Assembly: GCF_024584515.1 (NCBI RefSeq)
Contig: NZ_CP102173.1
Location: forward strand, 248,001 to 312,000
Length of the DNA: 64,000 nt
Origin: Aeromicrobium wangtongii
GTDB taxonomy: Bacteria > Actinomycetota > Actinomycetes > Propionibacteriales > Nocardioidaceae
Direction: 5' to 3'
In this document: in pieces, positions 53,975 through 63,511 of the stretch
Layout: each line of letters opens with the position of its first letter
Position numbering within the stretch: position 1 is the stretch's first letter
Notes under the pieces: generated by a model
The model's database searches: none
Seen by the model: only the letters and a program-made list of their open reading frames with translations
What the model was told of the DNA's origin: nothing
Program-made: the position numbers and the translations under genes

Positions 53975-54937
53975 TCAGTCGGGGGCGAGCAGCCTGCGGC
54001 GTTTCCTCTCGTAGAGGTCCCGGTCGGCCCGGCCCAGCAGCGTCTCCTGGGTGTCCGACGGCTCCGCTGTCGCGAGACCCCAGGTCCAGGCGGTGATCGA
54101 CTTCCCACGCAGCCGTTCCATGATGGTCGCGGCGGCCGTCGGCGACGTCTCGGGGAGCAGGATGACGAACTCGTCGCCCCCGATGCGGGCGATGACATCG
54201 CTGGGGCGCAGCGACTGGTGCAGCCGGGCGACCAGGTCGACCAGGGTGCGGTCGCCGGCGGGGTGGCCGAAGCGGTCGTTGATCGCCTTGAAGCCGTCCA
54301 GGTCGATCGCGGCGACCGTCAGCGGTGTCCCGGCGCGGGCAGCTCGTGACAGCTCCCGGTTCAGCTGGGAGGAGAGGCCGATCCGGTTGAACGCCCCCGT
54401 CAGGGGGTCGGACCGGATCTGCCGGTCGAGCTCGGCGCGCAGGAAGAGGGCCGCCTCGAGGCAGAAGAACGACCCCAGCGCGAGATTGGACCAGGTCGTG
54501 AACAGCTCCCGATGCTCGGTCGTCACCAGCGCGGCCGCCGAGAACGCGAACAGGCCGGCGGTCGTCCAGCGTGCGATGGCCGGTCGGAAGAACCACCCCA
54601 GGTAGCAGCCGATCATCGGGTAGAGCACCAGGTTGTTCACGGTCTGGACCTGGTCGCCGCCCTGGTGGATCTGGAGTGCGGTCACCACGATGAACAGCCA
54701 GCAGCCGACCAGTCCGGCGGCCGGGTGGAACCGGCTGCGCAGGAGCCACGGGAGCGCCGCGATGACCAACGCGATCCCGGTGACCAGGAACGTCCACGCC
54801 GGGGAGAGGTTGGCCGAGCCGGTGATCAGGTCCAGGACGCCGGTGGCAGCAATGACTCCAGCGGCCAGGGACGTGACGCGGGCGAACGCCGTCGACCTGG
54901 CCGCTGAACTCGCAAATCTGTCAAGGAGCATCGGCAT
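53975..54937 (-). CDS. Membrane diguanylate cyclase (GGDEF)
   Basis: 320 residues. Five to six hydrophobic segments (about 25-165) then a GGDEF domain with intact RIGGDEF (active site 253-257) and the inhibitory I-site RPSD (244-247) exactly 5 residues before it. So an active, product-inhibited c-di-GMP synthase is predicted. No EAL domain. ATG 54937 chosen; an internal ATG is 6 nt on. Convergent with the ars operon. Confidence 0.9.
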   Translation of the reverse strand: MPMLLDRFASSAARSTAFARVTSLAAGVIAATGVLDLITGSANLSPAWTFLVTGIALVIAALPWLLRSRFHPAAGLVGCWLFIVVTALQIHQGGDQVQTVNNLVLYPMIGCYLGWFFRPAIARWTTAGLFAFSAAALVTTEHRELFTTWSNLALGSFFCLEAALFLRAELDRQIRSDPLTGAFNRIGLSSQLNRELSRAARAGTPLTVAAIDLDGFKAINDRFGHPAGDRTLVDLVARLHQSLRPSDVIARIGGDEFVILLPETSPTAAATIMERLRGKSITAWTWGLATAEPSDTQETLLGRADRDLYERKRRRLLAPD

Positions 54938-55016
54938 TCCGTTCTGAACTGTTACAGACTGCCACGAAGCCGACCGCTGTACGGCGCAATTGCGTGGAAT
55001 GCCGCCATCCCGGGGC

Positions 55017-56192
55017 TCACGACCGCACGGCCTGCAGACGTTGCAGTGCCTCTGCGATGACCTCCGGCCGCTTGCAGAACGCCCAGCGCACGAGCGGGCG
55101 CCCCGGGTCATCGGCTCGCCCGTGCGACGACGGGTCGTGGAAGACCTGGTGGGGGATGGCGACGACGCCCGCGCGGCCGGGCAGCATGCGGCAGAACTCC
55201 AGACCGTCGTCGAAGCCGAGCGGACGGATGTCGGTCGTGGCGAAGTACGTCCCCTCCGGGACGAGGACGTCGAACCCGATCTCGGCCAGACCGTCGCACA
55301 GCCGGTCGCGTTGCGACTGCAGGCGGGCGGTGAAGTCGGCGAAGTACGAGTCGTCCGCCTCCAGGGCGTGCGCGATGGCCGGCTGCAGCGGAGACCCGGA
55401 GGTGTAGGTGAGGAACTGCTTCGCGCCGGTCATGGCGCGCACCAGCGGTGCCGGCCCGGTGGCCCAGCCGATCTTCCATCCGGTGAACGAGAAGCTCTTG
55501 CCGCCGCTGGAGATCGTCAGGGTCCGCTCGGCCATGCCGGGCAGGGACGCGATCGGGATGTGGGGGAGCCCGTCGAACGTCAGGTGCTCGTAGACCTCGT
55601 CGCTGATGACGACGAGGTCGTGCTCGATCGCGATGGCGGCGATCGCGTCGAGCTCCTCGCGGCGCAGCACCGTCCCGGTCGGGTTGTGCGGGGAGTTGAG
55701 CAGGATCGCGGTCGTGCGCGGCGACACCGCGGCCCGCAGCTCGTCGATCGGCAGCCGGAAGTGCGGAGCCCGCAGCGTGACCGGACGCCGCACCGCACCG
55801 GTCATCTGCAGCATCGCGACGTACGAGTCGTAGTACGGCTCGAGGGCGATGACCTCGTCGCCGGGGTCGATCAGGCCCAGCAGCGCCGATGCGATCGCCT
55901 CGGTCGCGCCAGTGGCGACCGCCACCTCGGTGTCCGGGTCGACGACGAGACCGTAGAACCGCTGCTGGTGGGCGGCGATCGCGGCGCGCAGCTCCGGCAC
56001 GCCGATGCCCGGCGCGTACTGGTTGCGTCCGGTGCGCAGGGCGTCGACGGCGCGCTCGATCACCTCGCCGGGCCCGTCGGTGTCGGGGAAGCCCTGGCCG
56101 AGGTTGACCGCGTCGTGGCGAAGGGCCAGCTGGCTCATCTCGGCGAAGATCGTCGTCCCGAGGCCGGCGATCCGACTGCTGGAGGTCTTCAC
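55017..56192 (-). CDS. Class I/II PLP-dependent aminotransferase (DapC-like)
   Basis: 391 residues. LGQGFPDTDGP, NSPHNPTGTVL and the PLP lysine in SGGKSFSFTGWKIGW are characteristic of the N-succinyldiaminopimelate aminotransferase/kynurenine aminotransferase group. DapC (Rv0858c) is the closest role I can suggest. Leaderless: GTG 56192 lies 7 nt after TAGAGT (56200-56205, complement). Divergent from an MFS gene across 50 bp. Confidence 0.85.
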   Translation of the reverse strand: MKTSSSRIAGLGTTIFAEMSQLALRHDAVNLGQGFPDTDGPGEVIERAVDALRTGRNQYAPGIGVPELRAAIAAHQQRFYGLVVDPDTEVAVATGATEAIASALLGLIDPGDEVIALEPYYDSYVAMLQMTGAVRRPVTLRAPHFRLPIDELRAAVSPRTTAILLNSPHNPTGTVLRREELDAIAAIAIEHDLVVISDEVYEHLTFDGLPHIPIASLPGMAERTLTISSGGKSFSFTGWKIGWATGPAPLVRAMTGAKQFLTYTSGSPLQPAIAHALEADDSYFADFTARLQSQRDRLCDGLAEIGFDVLVPEGTYFATTDIRPLGFDDGLEFCRMLPGRAGVVAIPHQVFHDPSSHGRADDPGRPLVRWAFCKRPEVIAEALQRLQAVRS

Positions 56193-56242
56193 GCCGTCGA
56201 CTCTAACCGCGGGTGGACGCTCCGGCCCCTACGATGGCGCGG
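56193..56242. promoter_or_regulatory. Divergent leaderless promoters, aminotransferase and MFS gene
   Basis: TAGAGT (minus, 56200-56205) stands 7 nt before GTG 56192. TACGAT (plus, 56230-56235) stands 7 nt before GTG 56243. No Shine-Dalgarno at either start. Confidence 0.45.
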
Positions 56243-57397
56243 GTGACGGATGTTCGGCGGACGCGGATCGCGGTGGCATCGGGATTCTTCCTGCAAGGAC
56301 TCGTGTTCGCCGCAATCGTCACCCAGGCGCCGCGCATCAAGGACCGCTTCGACATCGGCGATGGCGGCCTGACCGGCATCCTGGTCCTGGTGGCCGCGGT
56401 GTCGGGTGTCGGCAGCGTCCTCGCCGGGATGATCGCCGAGCGCCGGTCCAGCGCCGTCGCATTCCGCATCGCTCTGCTGACGATCGGTCTGGGCGCGCTG
56501 GTCGTGGGGCTCGCGCCCACGGCCCCGGCACTGGTGGCCGCGTTCGTGGTCTACGGCCTCGGGGTCGGTGCGGTTGATGCGGGCATGAACATGCAGGGCG
56601 TCCGGGTGCAGGAGGCCTACGGCCGCAGCATCATGGCCAGCTTCCACGGGATGTGGTCGGTCGGCGGGATCCTGGGCGCGCTGTACGCCGCAGGGGTCGC
56701 CGAGGTGGGTGTGCCGTTCGCCGTGTCGCTCGTGCTGGTCGCCGCCGTGACGGGCACGGTGGCGATCGTCTCCGGGCGGCACTTCATCGACGCCCGCGAG
56801 CGCGATCCAGGGCTCTCTGCGGCGGGACTGCAGCTGCCGTGGCGTCCCGTCCTGGTGTTCGGCCTGGTGGTGCTGGTCTTCTACGCGGCCGACACGGGCA
56901 TCCTGACGTGGAGCAGCGTCTATCTCGAGGACGCCCTGGACGCGTCGACGACGGTGGCGCCGCTGGCCTACGGGGCCTACCAGGGGGGCGCGCTGGTCTC
57001 CCGGTTCGGTGGCGACCTGCTGGTGCGTCGCATCGGGGCGGCGGCCGTCGTCGCGATCGGCACGTCCACCGGCATCGTCGGCCTGGGAGTTGTCGTGACC
57101 TCGCCGGCGCCTGCCGTCGCGATCATCGGCTTCTTCGTCGTCGGGCTGGGACTCGCGATCCTCGCGCCGCTGTCGTTCGCCTCGCTGGCGGCGGCCGTCC
57201 CACCTGCGTCGCGCGACGTCGCGATCGCGCGCATGAACATCGCCAACTACCTCGGCGCAATCGCCGGCGGCGGCCTCATCGGCGCCGCGGCATCGGCGGA
57301 CCACTTGCGCTGGGCCTTCGTCATCCCGCTGGTGACGGTGCCGGTCGTGCTCCTGGTGGCCCGTTCGTTCCGGGCCGGGGACGCCGCATCGGTCTGA
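56243..57397 (+). CDS. MFS transporter (YbjJ-like)
   Basis: 384 residues, 12 hydrophobic segments; begins VTDVRRTRIAVASGFFLQGL and has AAVSGVGSVLAGMIAERRSS as the motif A-like loop and VYGLGVGAVDAGMNMQGVRV, a pattern of the YbjJ/FucP-like subgroup. Start GTG 56243 favoured by the leaderless TACGAT spacing; ATG 56234 is the alternative. Substrate unknown. Confidence 0.82.
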   Translation: MTDVRRTRIAVASGFFLQGLVFAAIVTQAPRIKDRFDIGDGGLTGILVLVAAVSGVGSVLAGMIAERRSSAVAFRIALLTIGLGALVVGLAPTAPALVAAFVVYGLGVGAVDAGMNMQGVRVQEAYGRSIMASFHGMWSVGGILGALYAAGVAEVGVPFAVSLVLVAAVTGTVAIVSGRHFIDARERDPGLSAAGLQLPWRPVLVFGLVVLVFYAADTGILTWSSVYLEDALDASTTVAPLAYGAYQGGALVSRFGGDLLVRRIGAAAVVAIGTSTGIVGLGVVVTSPAPAVAIIGFFVVGLGLAILAPLSFASLAAAVPPASRDVAIARMNIANYLGAIAGGGLIGAAASADHLRWAFVIPLVTVPVVLLVARSFRAGDAASV

Positions 57398-57432
57398 GCC
57401 GCGCGAGCCGATGGACCTGGCTGAGAATAAAA

Positions 57433-57472
57433 GTCGCCCCACCGTTCTCGGGGGGTGAAACGGTGGGGCGAC
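57433..57472 (+). terminator. Strong hairpin terminator after the MFS gene
   Basis: Perfect 14-bp stem GTCGCCCCACCGTT (57433-57446) with AACGGTGGGGCGAC (57459-57472), 12-nt loop. The remaining 147 bp before the sortase are lower in G+C and probably hold its promoter; no gene seen. Confidence 0.7.
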
Positions 57473-57619
57473 AACAGGCGCCTACGGCGATTAGCACGTT
57501 GACCCTGCAAGAGAAATACTACTGCACGCCACCACACGTCCGTGACCAAATCACGTAAACCAATCCGAAGATCTTCCTGAACATCGCGCGGCGGGGACGA
57601 GGATGGGAGGATTTTGCCC

Positions 57620-58309
57620 ATGACCGCAACGTTGGCCCCCGTCGAGCCGCCCCGGCGCCCACGTGCCGGACCGGTGCGCCGGATCGTGCTGGGCCTGGGC
57701 CTGGTCATGATCCTGACCGGGTTGGGGTTCCTGGGCTACTGCGGCTGGCAGTACTACGGCACCAATGTGGTCTCCAAGCAGAAGCACGCCGAGATCAAGC
57801 AGAGCATCGCCGGCAGCTGGGACGAGGGCGTCGACGGCAAGGGGGTCGGCCTGTTGCGGGTCGAGCGCTTCGGCCGGGACTACGAGGTCCCGATCGTCAA
57901 GGGATTCAGCGACAAGGCGCTCGCCGAGGGCATCGGCTGGGACACCAAGAGCGCGCGGCCCGGCGAGATCGGAAACTTCGCGATCGCGGCGCACCGCGTG
58001 ACACATGGAGAGCCGTTCGCGAAGTTCCCCGACCTGCGCAAGGGCGACGAGGTCGTGGTCGAGACGCGCACCAAGGTCTTCACCTACCGCCTGCGCCAGG
58101 GCGGCACCGACATCACGGTCGACTTCTCGGTCGGCTGGCCGCTGCAACGGGTCCCCGCTCCCGACGCGGCCGGCGAACGTCCGACCAAGGCGGTCATCAC
58201 GCTGCTGACCTGCTCGGAGCTGTTCCACACCCGCAACCGCAGCGTCGTGATCGGCGACCTCGTCTCCCAGGAGGACAAGCGGACGGGCAAGGTGACGAAG
58301 GTCCGCTGA
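57620..58309 (+). CDS. Class E sortase
   Basis: 229 residues. Membrane anchor (about 20-45), then the sortase barrel with catalytic H125 (AAHRVTH), C198 (LLTCSE) and arginine in HTRNR (R205/R207). Class E sortases in actinobacteria prefer LAxTG signals and are housekeeping anchoring enzymes. GGGAGGA 7 nt before ATG 57620. No sortase substrate is evident in the window. Confidence 0.9.
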   Translation: MTATLAPVEPPRRPRAGPVRRIVLGLGLVMILTGLGFLGYCGWQYYGTNVVSKQKHAEIKQSIAGSWDEGVDGKGVGLLRVERFGRDYEVPIVKGFSDKALAEGIGWDTKSARPGEIGNFAIAAHRVTHGEPFAKFPDLRKGDEVVVETRTKVFTYRLRQGGTDITVDFSVGWPLQRVPAPDAAGERPTKAVITLLTCSELFHTRNRSVVIGDLVSQEDKRTGKVTKVR

Positions 58310-58331
58310 GCCGCCGCCCTAGGCTGTGCGC

Positions 58332-58979
58332 ATGCAGGACTACCAGCGGGACTTCATCGAGCTCGCCCTCGACCACGACGTGCTGCGCTTCGGCGAGTTC
58401 ACCCTCAAGTCCGGGCGCACCTCGCCGTACTTCTTCAACGCCGGCCTGTTCAACACCGGCGCACGACTGGCCGGTCTCGGCCGGTTCTACGCCGATGCGA
58501 TCGTCGCCAGCGGCATCGAGTTCGACGTCCTGATGGGCCCGGCGTACAAGGGCATCCCGATCGCCTCGGCGGCGGCGGTGCAGCTGGCGCAGGTCCACGG
58601 CCGGGACGTCCCGTGGTGCTTCAACCGCAAGGAGGCCAAGGACCACGGCGAGGGCGGGACGATCGTGGGATCCGCGCTGGAGGGCCGGGTGCTGGTCGTC
58701 GACGACGTCATCACCGCCGGCACCGCGATCCGTGAGGTCAAGCAGATCCTGGACGCGGCGGGCGCGACCTGCGCCGGCGTCGTGGTCGCCCTCGACCGGC
58801 AGGAGCGGGGCCAGGGCGAGCTCTCGGCGATCCAGGAGGTCGAGCGCGACTTCGGCGTGCCGGTGATCTCCATCATCGGCTTCGACCAGATCATCGAGTA
58901 CATCGAGCAGACCGGCCGCCATGGCGAGCACCTCGACGCCGTGCGGGGGTACCGCGAGGAGTTCGGCGTCGGCGCATGA
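58332..58979 (+). CDS. pyrE: Orotate phosphoribosyltransferase
   Basis: 215 residues. [37 protein letters not shown] loop and the PRPP motif [13 protein letters not shown]. Makes OMP in pyrimidine synthesis. Length as in E. coli PyrE. ATG 58332 follows TAGGCT (58320-58325) by 6 nt, so it is leaderless. ATGA overlap with the methyltransferase, as in M. tuberculosis where pyrE lies near the same RNA methylase. Confidence 0.95.
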   Translation: MQDYQRDFIELALDHDVLRFGEFTLKSGRTSPYFFNAGLFNTGARLAGLGRFYADAIVASGIEFDVLMGPAYKGIPIASAAAVQLAQVHGRDVPWCFNRKEAKDHGEGGTIVGSALEGRVLVVDDVITAGTAIREVKQILDAAGATCAGVVVALDRQERGQGELSAIQEVERDFGVPVISIIGFDQIIEYIEQTGRHGEHLDAVRGYREEFGVGA

Positions 58980-59605
58980 GCACCGCACAGGACGACACCG
59001 CGGTCGTGACGGTGGGCGTGGGGCCGTGGGAGGGCGAGTGGCCGACCGACGACCGGTACGACCCCGAGCTGCTGCGCGACGGCGACCGCCGCAACGTCGT
59101 CGACCAGTACCGCTACTGGCGGCTCGAGGCGATCGTCGCCGACCTCGACGCGCGCCGGCACCCGTTCCACGTCGCGATCGAGAACTGGCAGCACGACTTC
59201 AACATCGGCTCGATCGTCCGGACGGCCAATGCCTTCGCCGCCGCGGAGGTGCACATCATCGGCAAGCGTCGGTGGAACCGGCGCGGCGCGATGGTCACCG
59301 ACCGCTACCAGCACGTCCGCCACCACGAGAGCGTCGAGGCGTTCGCGGCCTGGGCGGCGGGCGAGGGCCTGCCGGTGCTGGGCATCGACAACGTCGACGG
59401 CTCCGTGCCGATCGAGACGGCCTCCCTGCCGGCGGCGTGCGTGCTGGTGTTCGGCCAGGAGGGTCCGGGGCTCTCGGAGCAGGCGCGCGCGGTGTGCGAC
59501 CGGACGCTGTCCATCGCGCAGTTCGGCTCGACCCGCTCGATCAACGCCGGAGCGGCCGCCGCGATCACGATGCACGCCTGGATCCGTCAGCACGCCGACA
59601 TCTGA
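58976..59605 (+). CDS. TrmH/SpoU family RNA 2'-O-methyltransferase
   Basis: 209 residues. SPOUT motifs: [20 protein letters not shown] (motif 1), [11 protein letters not shown] (motif 2) and [20 protein letters not shown] (motif 3). An N-terminal 60-residue extension is unassigned. Target (tRNA or rRNA) cannot be told from sequence. Coupled to pyrE. Confidence 0.9.
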   Translation: MSTAQDDTAVVTVGVGPWEGEWPTDDRYDPELLRDGDRRNVVDQYRYWRLEAIVADLDARRHPFHVAIENWQHDFNIGSIVRTANAFAAAEVHIIGKRRWNRRGAMVTDRYQHVRHHESVEAFAAWAAGEGLPVLGIDNVDGSVPIETASLPAACVLVFGQEGPGLSEQARAVCDRTLSIAQFGSTRSINAGAAAAITMHAWIRQHADI

Positions 59606-59667
59606 GCCACCCGGAGCCGTGCCTGCGTCGCTCGGCTGGTTCGCGCGGCGAACCGTAGGCTCTCGAC

Positions 59668-61032
59668 ATGAGCAGACGAGTGGTCGTCATCGGTGGCGAC
59701 GCAGCAGGGATGACGGTCGCGGCAGGGGTACGGCGCCGACTCCCCGCCGATGACGAGGTCATCGTGCTCGAGCGCGGCCGCTGGACGTCGTACTCCGCCT
59801 GCGGCATCCCGTACTGGATCGCCGGTGACGTCGCATCACCCGACGCGCTGGTGGCGCGCACCCCCGAGCAGCATCGCGCCCACGGCATCGACGTGCGCCT
59901 GGGTGTCGAGGCGGTCGGCATCGACCCGGGTGCGCGCACCGTCAGCGTCGCCGGCGGGGACGACATCGCCTACGACCGCCTGGTCATCGCCACCGGTGCC
60001 GAGCCCGTCCGGCCCGACCTGCCCGGCATCGACGGCGAGGGCATCCACGGCGTCCAGTCGCTCGACGACGGGCAGGTGATCCTCGACGAGCTGGAGCGCG
60101 GCCCCGCGCGCGTCGTGGTCGTCGGCAGCGGGTACATCGGCCTGGAGATGGCCGAGGCGTGCGTCGCCCGCGGCTTCGACACGACCGTGATCGAGCGGGC
60201 GCCCACCGTGATGCCGATCATCGAGACGCCGCTGGGCGAGCAGGTTGCCAAGGCGATGCTGGAGCGTGGCATCCGCCTGCGCGCCGGGGCCGGCGTGACG
60301 GGCTTCGTGCTGGACGCCGGCGGGCGCGTCGCCGCCGTGCGGATCGGCGAGGAGGAGGTGCCGGCCGACCTGGTCATCCTCGGCCTGGGCGTCACCGCAC
60401 GCTCGGCGCTGGCCAAGGACGCCGGGCTGCCGCTGGGCGCCAAGGGTGGCATCGTCGTGGACGACCGGCAGCGGGTCACCGGGTTCCCGGGCATCTGGGC
60501 GGCCGGCGACTGCGTCGTCAGCCGCGACCGGCTCACGGGCGACCTGATCCACCTGCCGCTGGGCACCCACGCCAACAAGCAGGGCATGGTGGCCGCCGAC
60601 AGCATTGCGGCGGACCTGCTCGGCGAGCCGCCCCGGCTCACGTTCCCGGGCGTTGTGCAGACCGCGATCACCAAGTTCTGCTCGTTGGAGATCTCGCGGA
60701 CCGGGCTCGGCGAGCAACAGGCCCGCGATGCCGGCTTCGACCCCGTGGTCGTCTCGATCGAGACGACCACGGTTGCCGGCTACATGCCGGAGGCCGGCAC
60801 CATGACGGTCGTGATGGTCGCCGACCGCGGGTCGCGGCGGCTGCTCGGCGCGCAGATCGTCGGCGCCGAGGACGCGGCGCTGCGCATCGACGTGGCGGCG
60901 ACCGCCCTGGCCACCGGTCTGACGGTCGACGACGTCGTGATGCTCGACCTCGCGTACGCCCCACCGTTCGCATCGGTCTGGAGCCCTGTCCAGGTCGCCG
61001 CCCGGGCCGCGGTCAAGGCGCTGGCGGGGTAG
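59668..61032 (+). CDS. CoA-disulfide-reductase-like FAD/NAD(P) oxidoreductase
   Basis: 454 residues. FAD motif VVIGGDAAGMTVAAGV (5-20), the redox cysteine in TSYSACGIPYWI (single Cys, CoADR/NADH-oxidase type), NAD motif VVVVGSGYIGLEMAEAC and GIWAAGDC. The C-terminal dimerisation domain is present. Could reduce CoA or mycothiol-type mixed disulfides, or act as persulfide reductase; no rhodanese domain. Leaderless: ATG 59668 is 6 nt after TAGGCT (59656-59661). Confidence 0.87.
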   Translation: MSRRVVVIGGDAAGMTVAAGVRRRLPADDEVIVLERGRWTSYSACGIPYWIAGDVASPDALVARTPEQHRAHGIDVRLGVEAVGIDPGARTVSVAGGDDIAYDRLVIATGAEPVRPDLPGIDGEGIHGVQSLDDGQVILDELERGPARVVVVGSGYIGLEMAEACVARGFDTTVIERAPTVMPIIETPLGEQVAKAMLERGIRLRAGAGVTGFVLDAGGRVAAVRIGEEEVPADLVILGLGVTARSALAKDAGLPLGAKGGIVVDDRQRVTGFPGIWAAGDCVVSRDRLTGDLIHLPLGTHANKQGMVAADSIAADLLGEPPRLTFPGVVQTAITKFCSLEISRTGLGEQQARDAGFDPVVVSIETTTVAGYMPEAGTMTVVMVADRGSRRLLGAQIVGAEDAALRIDVAATALATGLTVDDVVMLDLAYAPPFASVWSPVQVAARAAVKALAG

Positions 61033-61099
61033 TTCACGAGTCGGCCCCCAGACTGGAATACTGGCCACGCACCCCCGCCTTCCCAGCCAGGAGATCAGC

Positions 61100-62119
61100 A
61101 TGCCCGTCGCCACACCTGAGGTCTACGCCGAGATGCTCGACAAGGCCAAGAGCCAGTCCTTCGCGTACCCGGCCATCAACGTGTCGTCCTCGCAGACGCT
61201 CAACGCCGCCCTTGCCGGATTCGCCGAGGCCGAGAGCGACGGCATCATCCAGATCTCCACCGGCGGCGCCGAGTACCTGTCCGGCCCCACCGTCAAGGAC
61301 ATGGTCTCCGGATCGCTGGCCTTCGCCGCCTTCGCGCAGGAGGTCGCCAAGAGGTACCCGGTGAACGTCGCGCTGCACACCGACCACTGCCCCAAGGACA
61401 AGCTGGACGGCTTCGTGCGTCCGCTCATCGCGGCGTCCGCAGAGCGCGTCGCGGCCGGCGGTCTGCCGTACTTCCAGTCGCACATGTGGGACGGCTCGGC
61501 CGTGCCGCTGGAGGAGAACCTGCAGATCGCCGAGGAGCTGCTGGCCAGCGCCGCGGCCGCCAACATCATCCTCGAGGTCGAGATCGGCATCGTCGGCGGC
61601 GAGGAGGACGGCGTCGAGGGCGGCATGGGTGAGCACCTGTACACGACGCCCGAGGATGCGCTGGCCACGGCTGCGGCCCTCGGCCTCGGCGAGAAGGGGC
61701 GCTACCTGACGGCGCTGACCTTCGGCAACGTGCACGGCGTGTACAAGCCGGGCAACGTGACGCTGCGTCCCGAGATCCTCAAGGCCGCCCAGGAGGCCGT
61801 CTCGGCCAAGTACGGCAAGGACTCGCCGTTCGACCTGGTGTTCCACGGCGGTTCGGGCTCGCTGCCCGAGGAGATCTCGGCGGCCGTCGACTACGGCGTC
61901 GTCAAGATGAATGTCGACACCGACACGCAGTACGCGTTCACGCGCCCCGTCGCCGGTCACATGCTGGCCAACTACGACGGCGTCCTGAAGATCGACGGCG
62001 AGGTCGGCAACAAGAAGCAGTACGACCCCCGCGCCTGGGGCAAGGCCGCCGAGGCCGGCATGGCGACCCGTGTCGCCGAGGCGTGCGCCGCGCTCCGCAG
62101 CGCCGGCACCAAGCTCTGA
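61100..62119 (+). CDS. fba: Class II fructose-bisphosphate aldolase
   Basis: 339 residues. Zinc ligands in HTDHC (near residue 95), GEHLYTTPEDAL, GNVHGVYKPGN and VFHGGSGS; EVEIGIVGGEEDGVE supplies the active-site loop. Glycolysis/gluconeogenesis. AGGAG 7 nt before ATG 61100, i.e. a classical leader rather than leaderless. Next to a DUF3151 gene as in M. tuberculosis (Rv0363c/Rv0360c). Confidence 0.96.
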   Translation: MPVATPEVYAEMLDKAKSQSFAYPAINVSSSQTLNAALAGFAEAESDGIIQISTGGAEYLSGPTVKDMVSGSLAFAAFAQEVAKRYPVNVALHTDHCPKDKLDGFVRPLIAASAERVAAGGLPYFQSHMWDGSAVPLEENLQIAEELLASAAAANIILEVEIGIVGGEEDGVEGGMGEHLYTTPEDALATAAALGLGEKGRYLTALTFGNVHGVYKPGNVTLRPEILKAAQEAVSAKYGKDSPFDLVFHGGSGSLPEEISAAVDYGVVKMNVDTDTQYAFTRPVAGHMLANYDGVLKIDGEVGNKKQYDPRAWGKAAEAGMATRVAEACAALRSAGTKL

Positions 62120-62124
62120 GCTGA

Positions 62125-62182
62125 GGACGAGAGAATCGGGGTTCGTCCGCACCAGTGCGGTCAAACCCCGATTCTCTCGTCC
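62125..62182. terminator. Perfect 19-bp inverted repeat after fba
   Basis: GGACGAGAGAATCGGGGTT (62125-62143) pairs without mismatch to its complement at 62164-62182, with an inner CCGCA-ccag-TGCGG hairpin. No T-tract; it ends 4 bp before the -10 box of the next gene. Probable fba terminator. Confidence 0.6.
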
Positions 62183-62197
62183 CCGTAGGGTCGTGTC

Positions 62198-62611
62198 ATG
62201 ACCAATCTCTTCGGTGAACCGCCCGCCACGTTGTTGCCCGAGGATCCCGGTGCCGCCGAGCTCGCGGCAGGGGACAGCCCGCAGACCGTCGCCTCGCTGC
62301 ACCCGGACTCCGCGCTCGCCTGGGTGACCCTGGCCGAGATGGCCCTGGCCGAGGGCCGCGACCTGGAGGGCTACGCCTTCGTCCGCACCGGCTACCACCG
62401 CTCGCTGGACCTGCTGCGCCGCAACGGCTGGAAGGGCCACGGGCCGCTGCCGTGGGAGCACGAGCCGAACCGCCCGTTCCTGCGCTCGCTCGCAGCGCTG
62501 GCCGATGCGTCCGAGCGCCTCGGCGACGAGGGCGAGGCACACCGGTGCCGCGAGTTCCTGCACGAGTCGAGCCCCGAGGCGTACGCCGAGCTCGTCGCGC
62601 CGAAGGGCTAG
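62198..62611 (+). CDS. DUF3151 family protein
   Basis: 137 residues. Contains LHPDSALAWVTLAEMALAEG, YAFVRTGYHRSLDLLRRNGW and GPLPWEHEPNRPFLRSLAALA, typical of DUF3151 with TPR-like helices; function unknown. Leaderless: ATG 62198 follows TAGGGT (62186-62191) by 6 nt. Its TAG and the stop of the opposite gene share the palindrome CTAG (62608-62611). Confidence 0.87.
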   Translation: MTNLFGEPPATLLPEDPGAAELAAGDSPQTVASLHPDSALAWVTLAEMALAEGRDLEGYAFVRTGYHRSLDLLRRNGWKGHGPLPWEHEPNRPFLRSLAALADASERLGDEGEAHRCREFLHESSPEAYAELVAPKG

Positions 62612-63498
62612 GGGACGTAGACGGTCAGCGCGCCGGGCTGCACCCGCCACGAGTAGTGCCGGGACGGCTCGGTGAGCTCGCCGTCGCTCGTGCAGCGCAG
62701 CGCGTCGCCGGTGACCAACACATCGCGACCGCGCAGGTACACGACGTCGTCGCGGCGGTGGTGGTCGCCGCGCCGCACGCTGAAGGCGTAGGCGATCCGC
62801 CGGCGCGGTGACTCGGTGTAGGAGACCGACACGTCCAGCAGCCCGTCGGACGGATCGGCCTGGGGCAGCAGGGGAGCGCCGCCACCGACGTACCGGCCGT
62901 TGCCGACGGCGACCTGGATGACCGGCGACTTGCGGCGCAGCCTCTTGCCGTCGACTGTGATGCGCAGCTTCGCCCCCGGCGTCGTGAGGCCCTTCAGGCC
63001 GGTGATCGCCGCGCCGACCAGGTAGCCGACCGGCCCGAACGCCTTCTTCCACGGCCGCGCGGCCGCGGCCGCCTCGGCCCCGATGCCGATGTGCGCGGCG
63101 TTGACGACCACCTGGTCGGTCCCGTCGATGATCAGGTCGATGGGGCGGGTGCGGCCCGCCGCGATGACCTTCGCGGCGTCCACATGCCCCGGCGGCAGGC
63201 CGAGGGTCGCCGCGAAGTCGTTGCCGGTGCCGAGGGGGATGAGTCCCACGATGACGTCGGCGAGCCGTCCAGCGGCGTGGAGCGCCTGCGCGACCGCGTG
63301 CAGGCTGCCGTCGCCGCCCAGGACCACGACCCCGTCCAGGTCGGGGCGTTCCGCCAGCTCGTCGGCCAGGTCGGCCGGGCTGGACGTCTTGACCACCTCG
63401 ACGTCGACCTCGTCCTGCAGGGCAGCCAGAACCTCACCGACGGCGGTGTCGTCGGTGCTGCCGGCGTCGGCGTTGGCGATCGCGAGAAGACGGGTCAT
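62608..63498 (-). CDS. Diacylglycerol/sphingosine kinase family lipid kinase
   Basis: 296 residues. Catalytic-domain motifs VVVLGGDGSLHAVAQAL and GLIPLGTGNDFAATLGLP; SDGLLDVSV and the closing VTGDALRCTSDGE complete the DAGK_cat/YegS fold. Phosphorylates diacylglycerol or a similar lipid, recycling it for phospholipid (e.g. PI) synthesis. TAGGCT lies 10 nt before ATG 63498, a little far for a leaderless start. Confidence 0.88.
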   Translation of the reverse strand: MTRLLAIANADAGSTDDTAVGEVLAALQDEVDVEVVKTSSPADLADELAERPDLDGVVVLGGDGSLHAVAQALHAAGRLADVIVGLIPLGTGNDFAATLGLPPGHVDAAKVIAAGRTRPIDLIIDGTDQVVVNAAHIGIGAEAAAAARPWKKAFGPVGYLVGAAITGLKGLTTPGAKLRITVDGKRLRRKSPVIQVAVGNGRYVGGGAPLLPQADPSDGLLDVSVSYTESPRRRIAYAFSVRRGDHHRRDDVVYLRGRDVLVTGDALRCTSDGELTEPSRHYSWRVQPGALTVYVP

Positions 63499-63511
63499 TT
63501 GGGTCGAGAGC

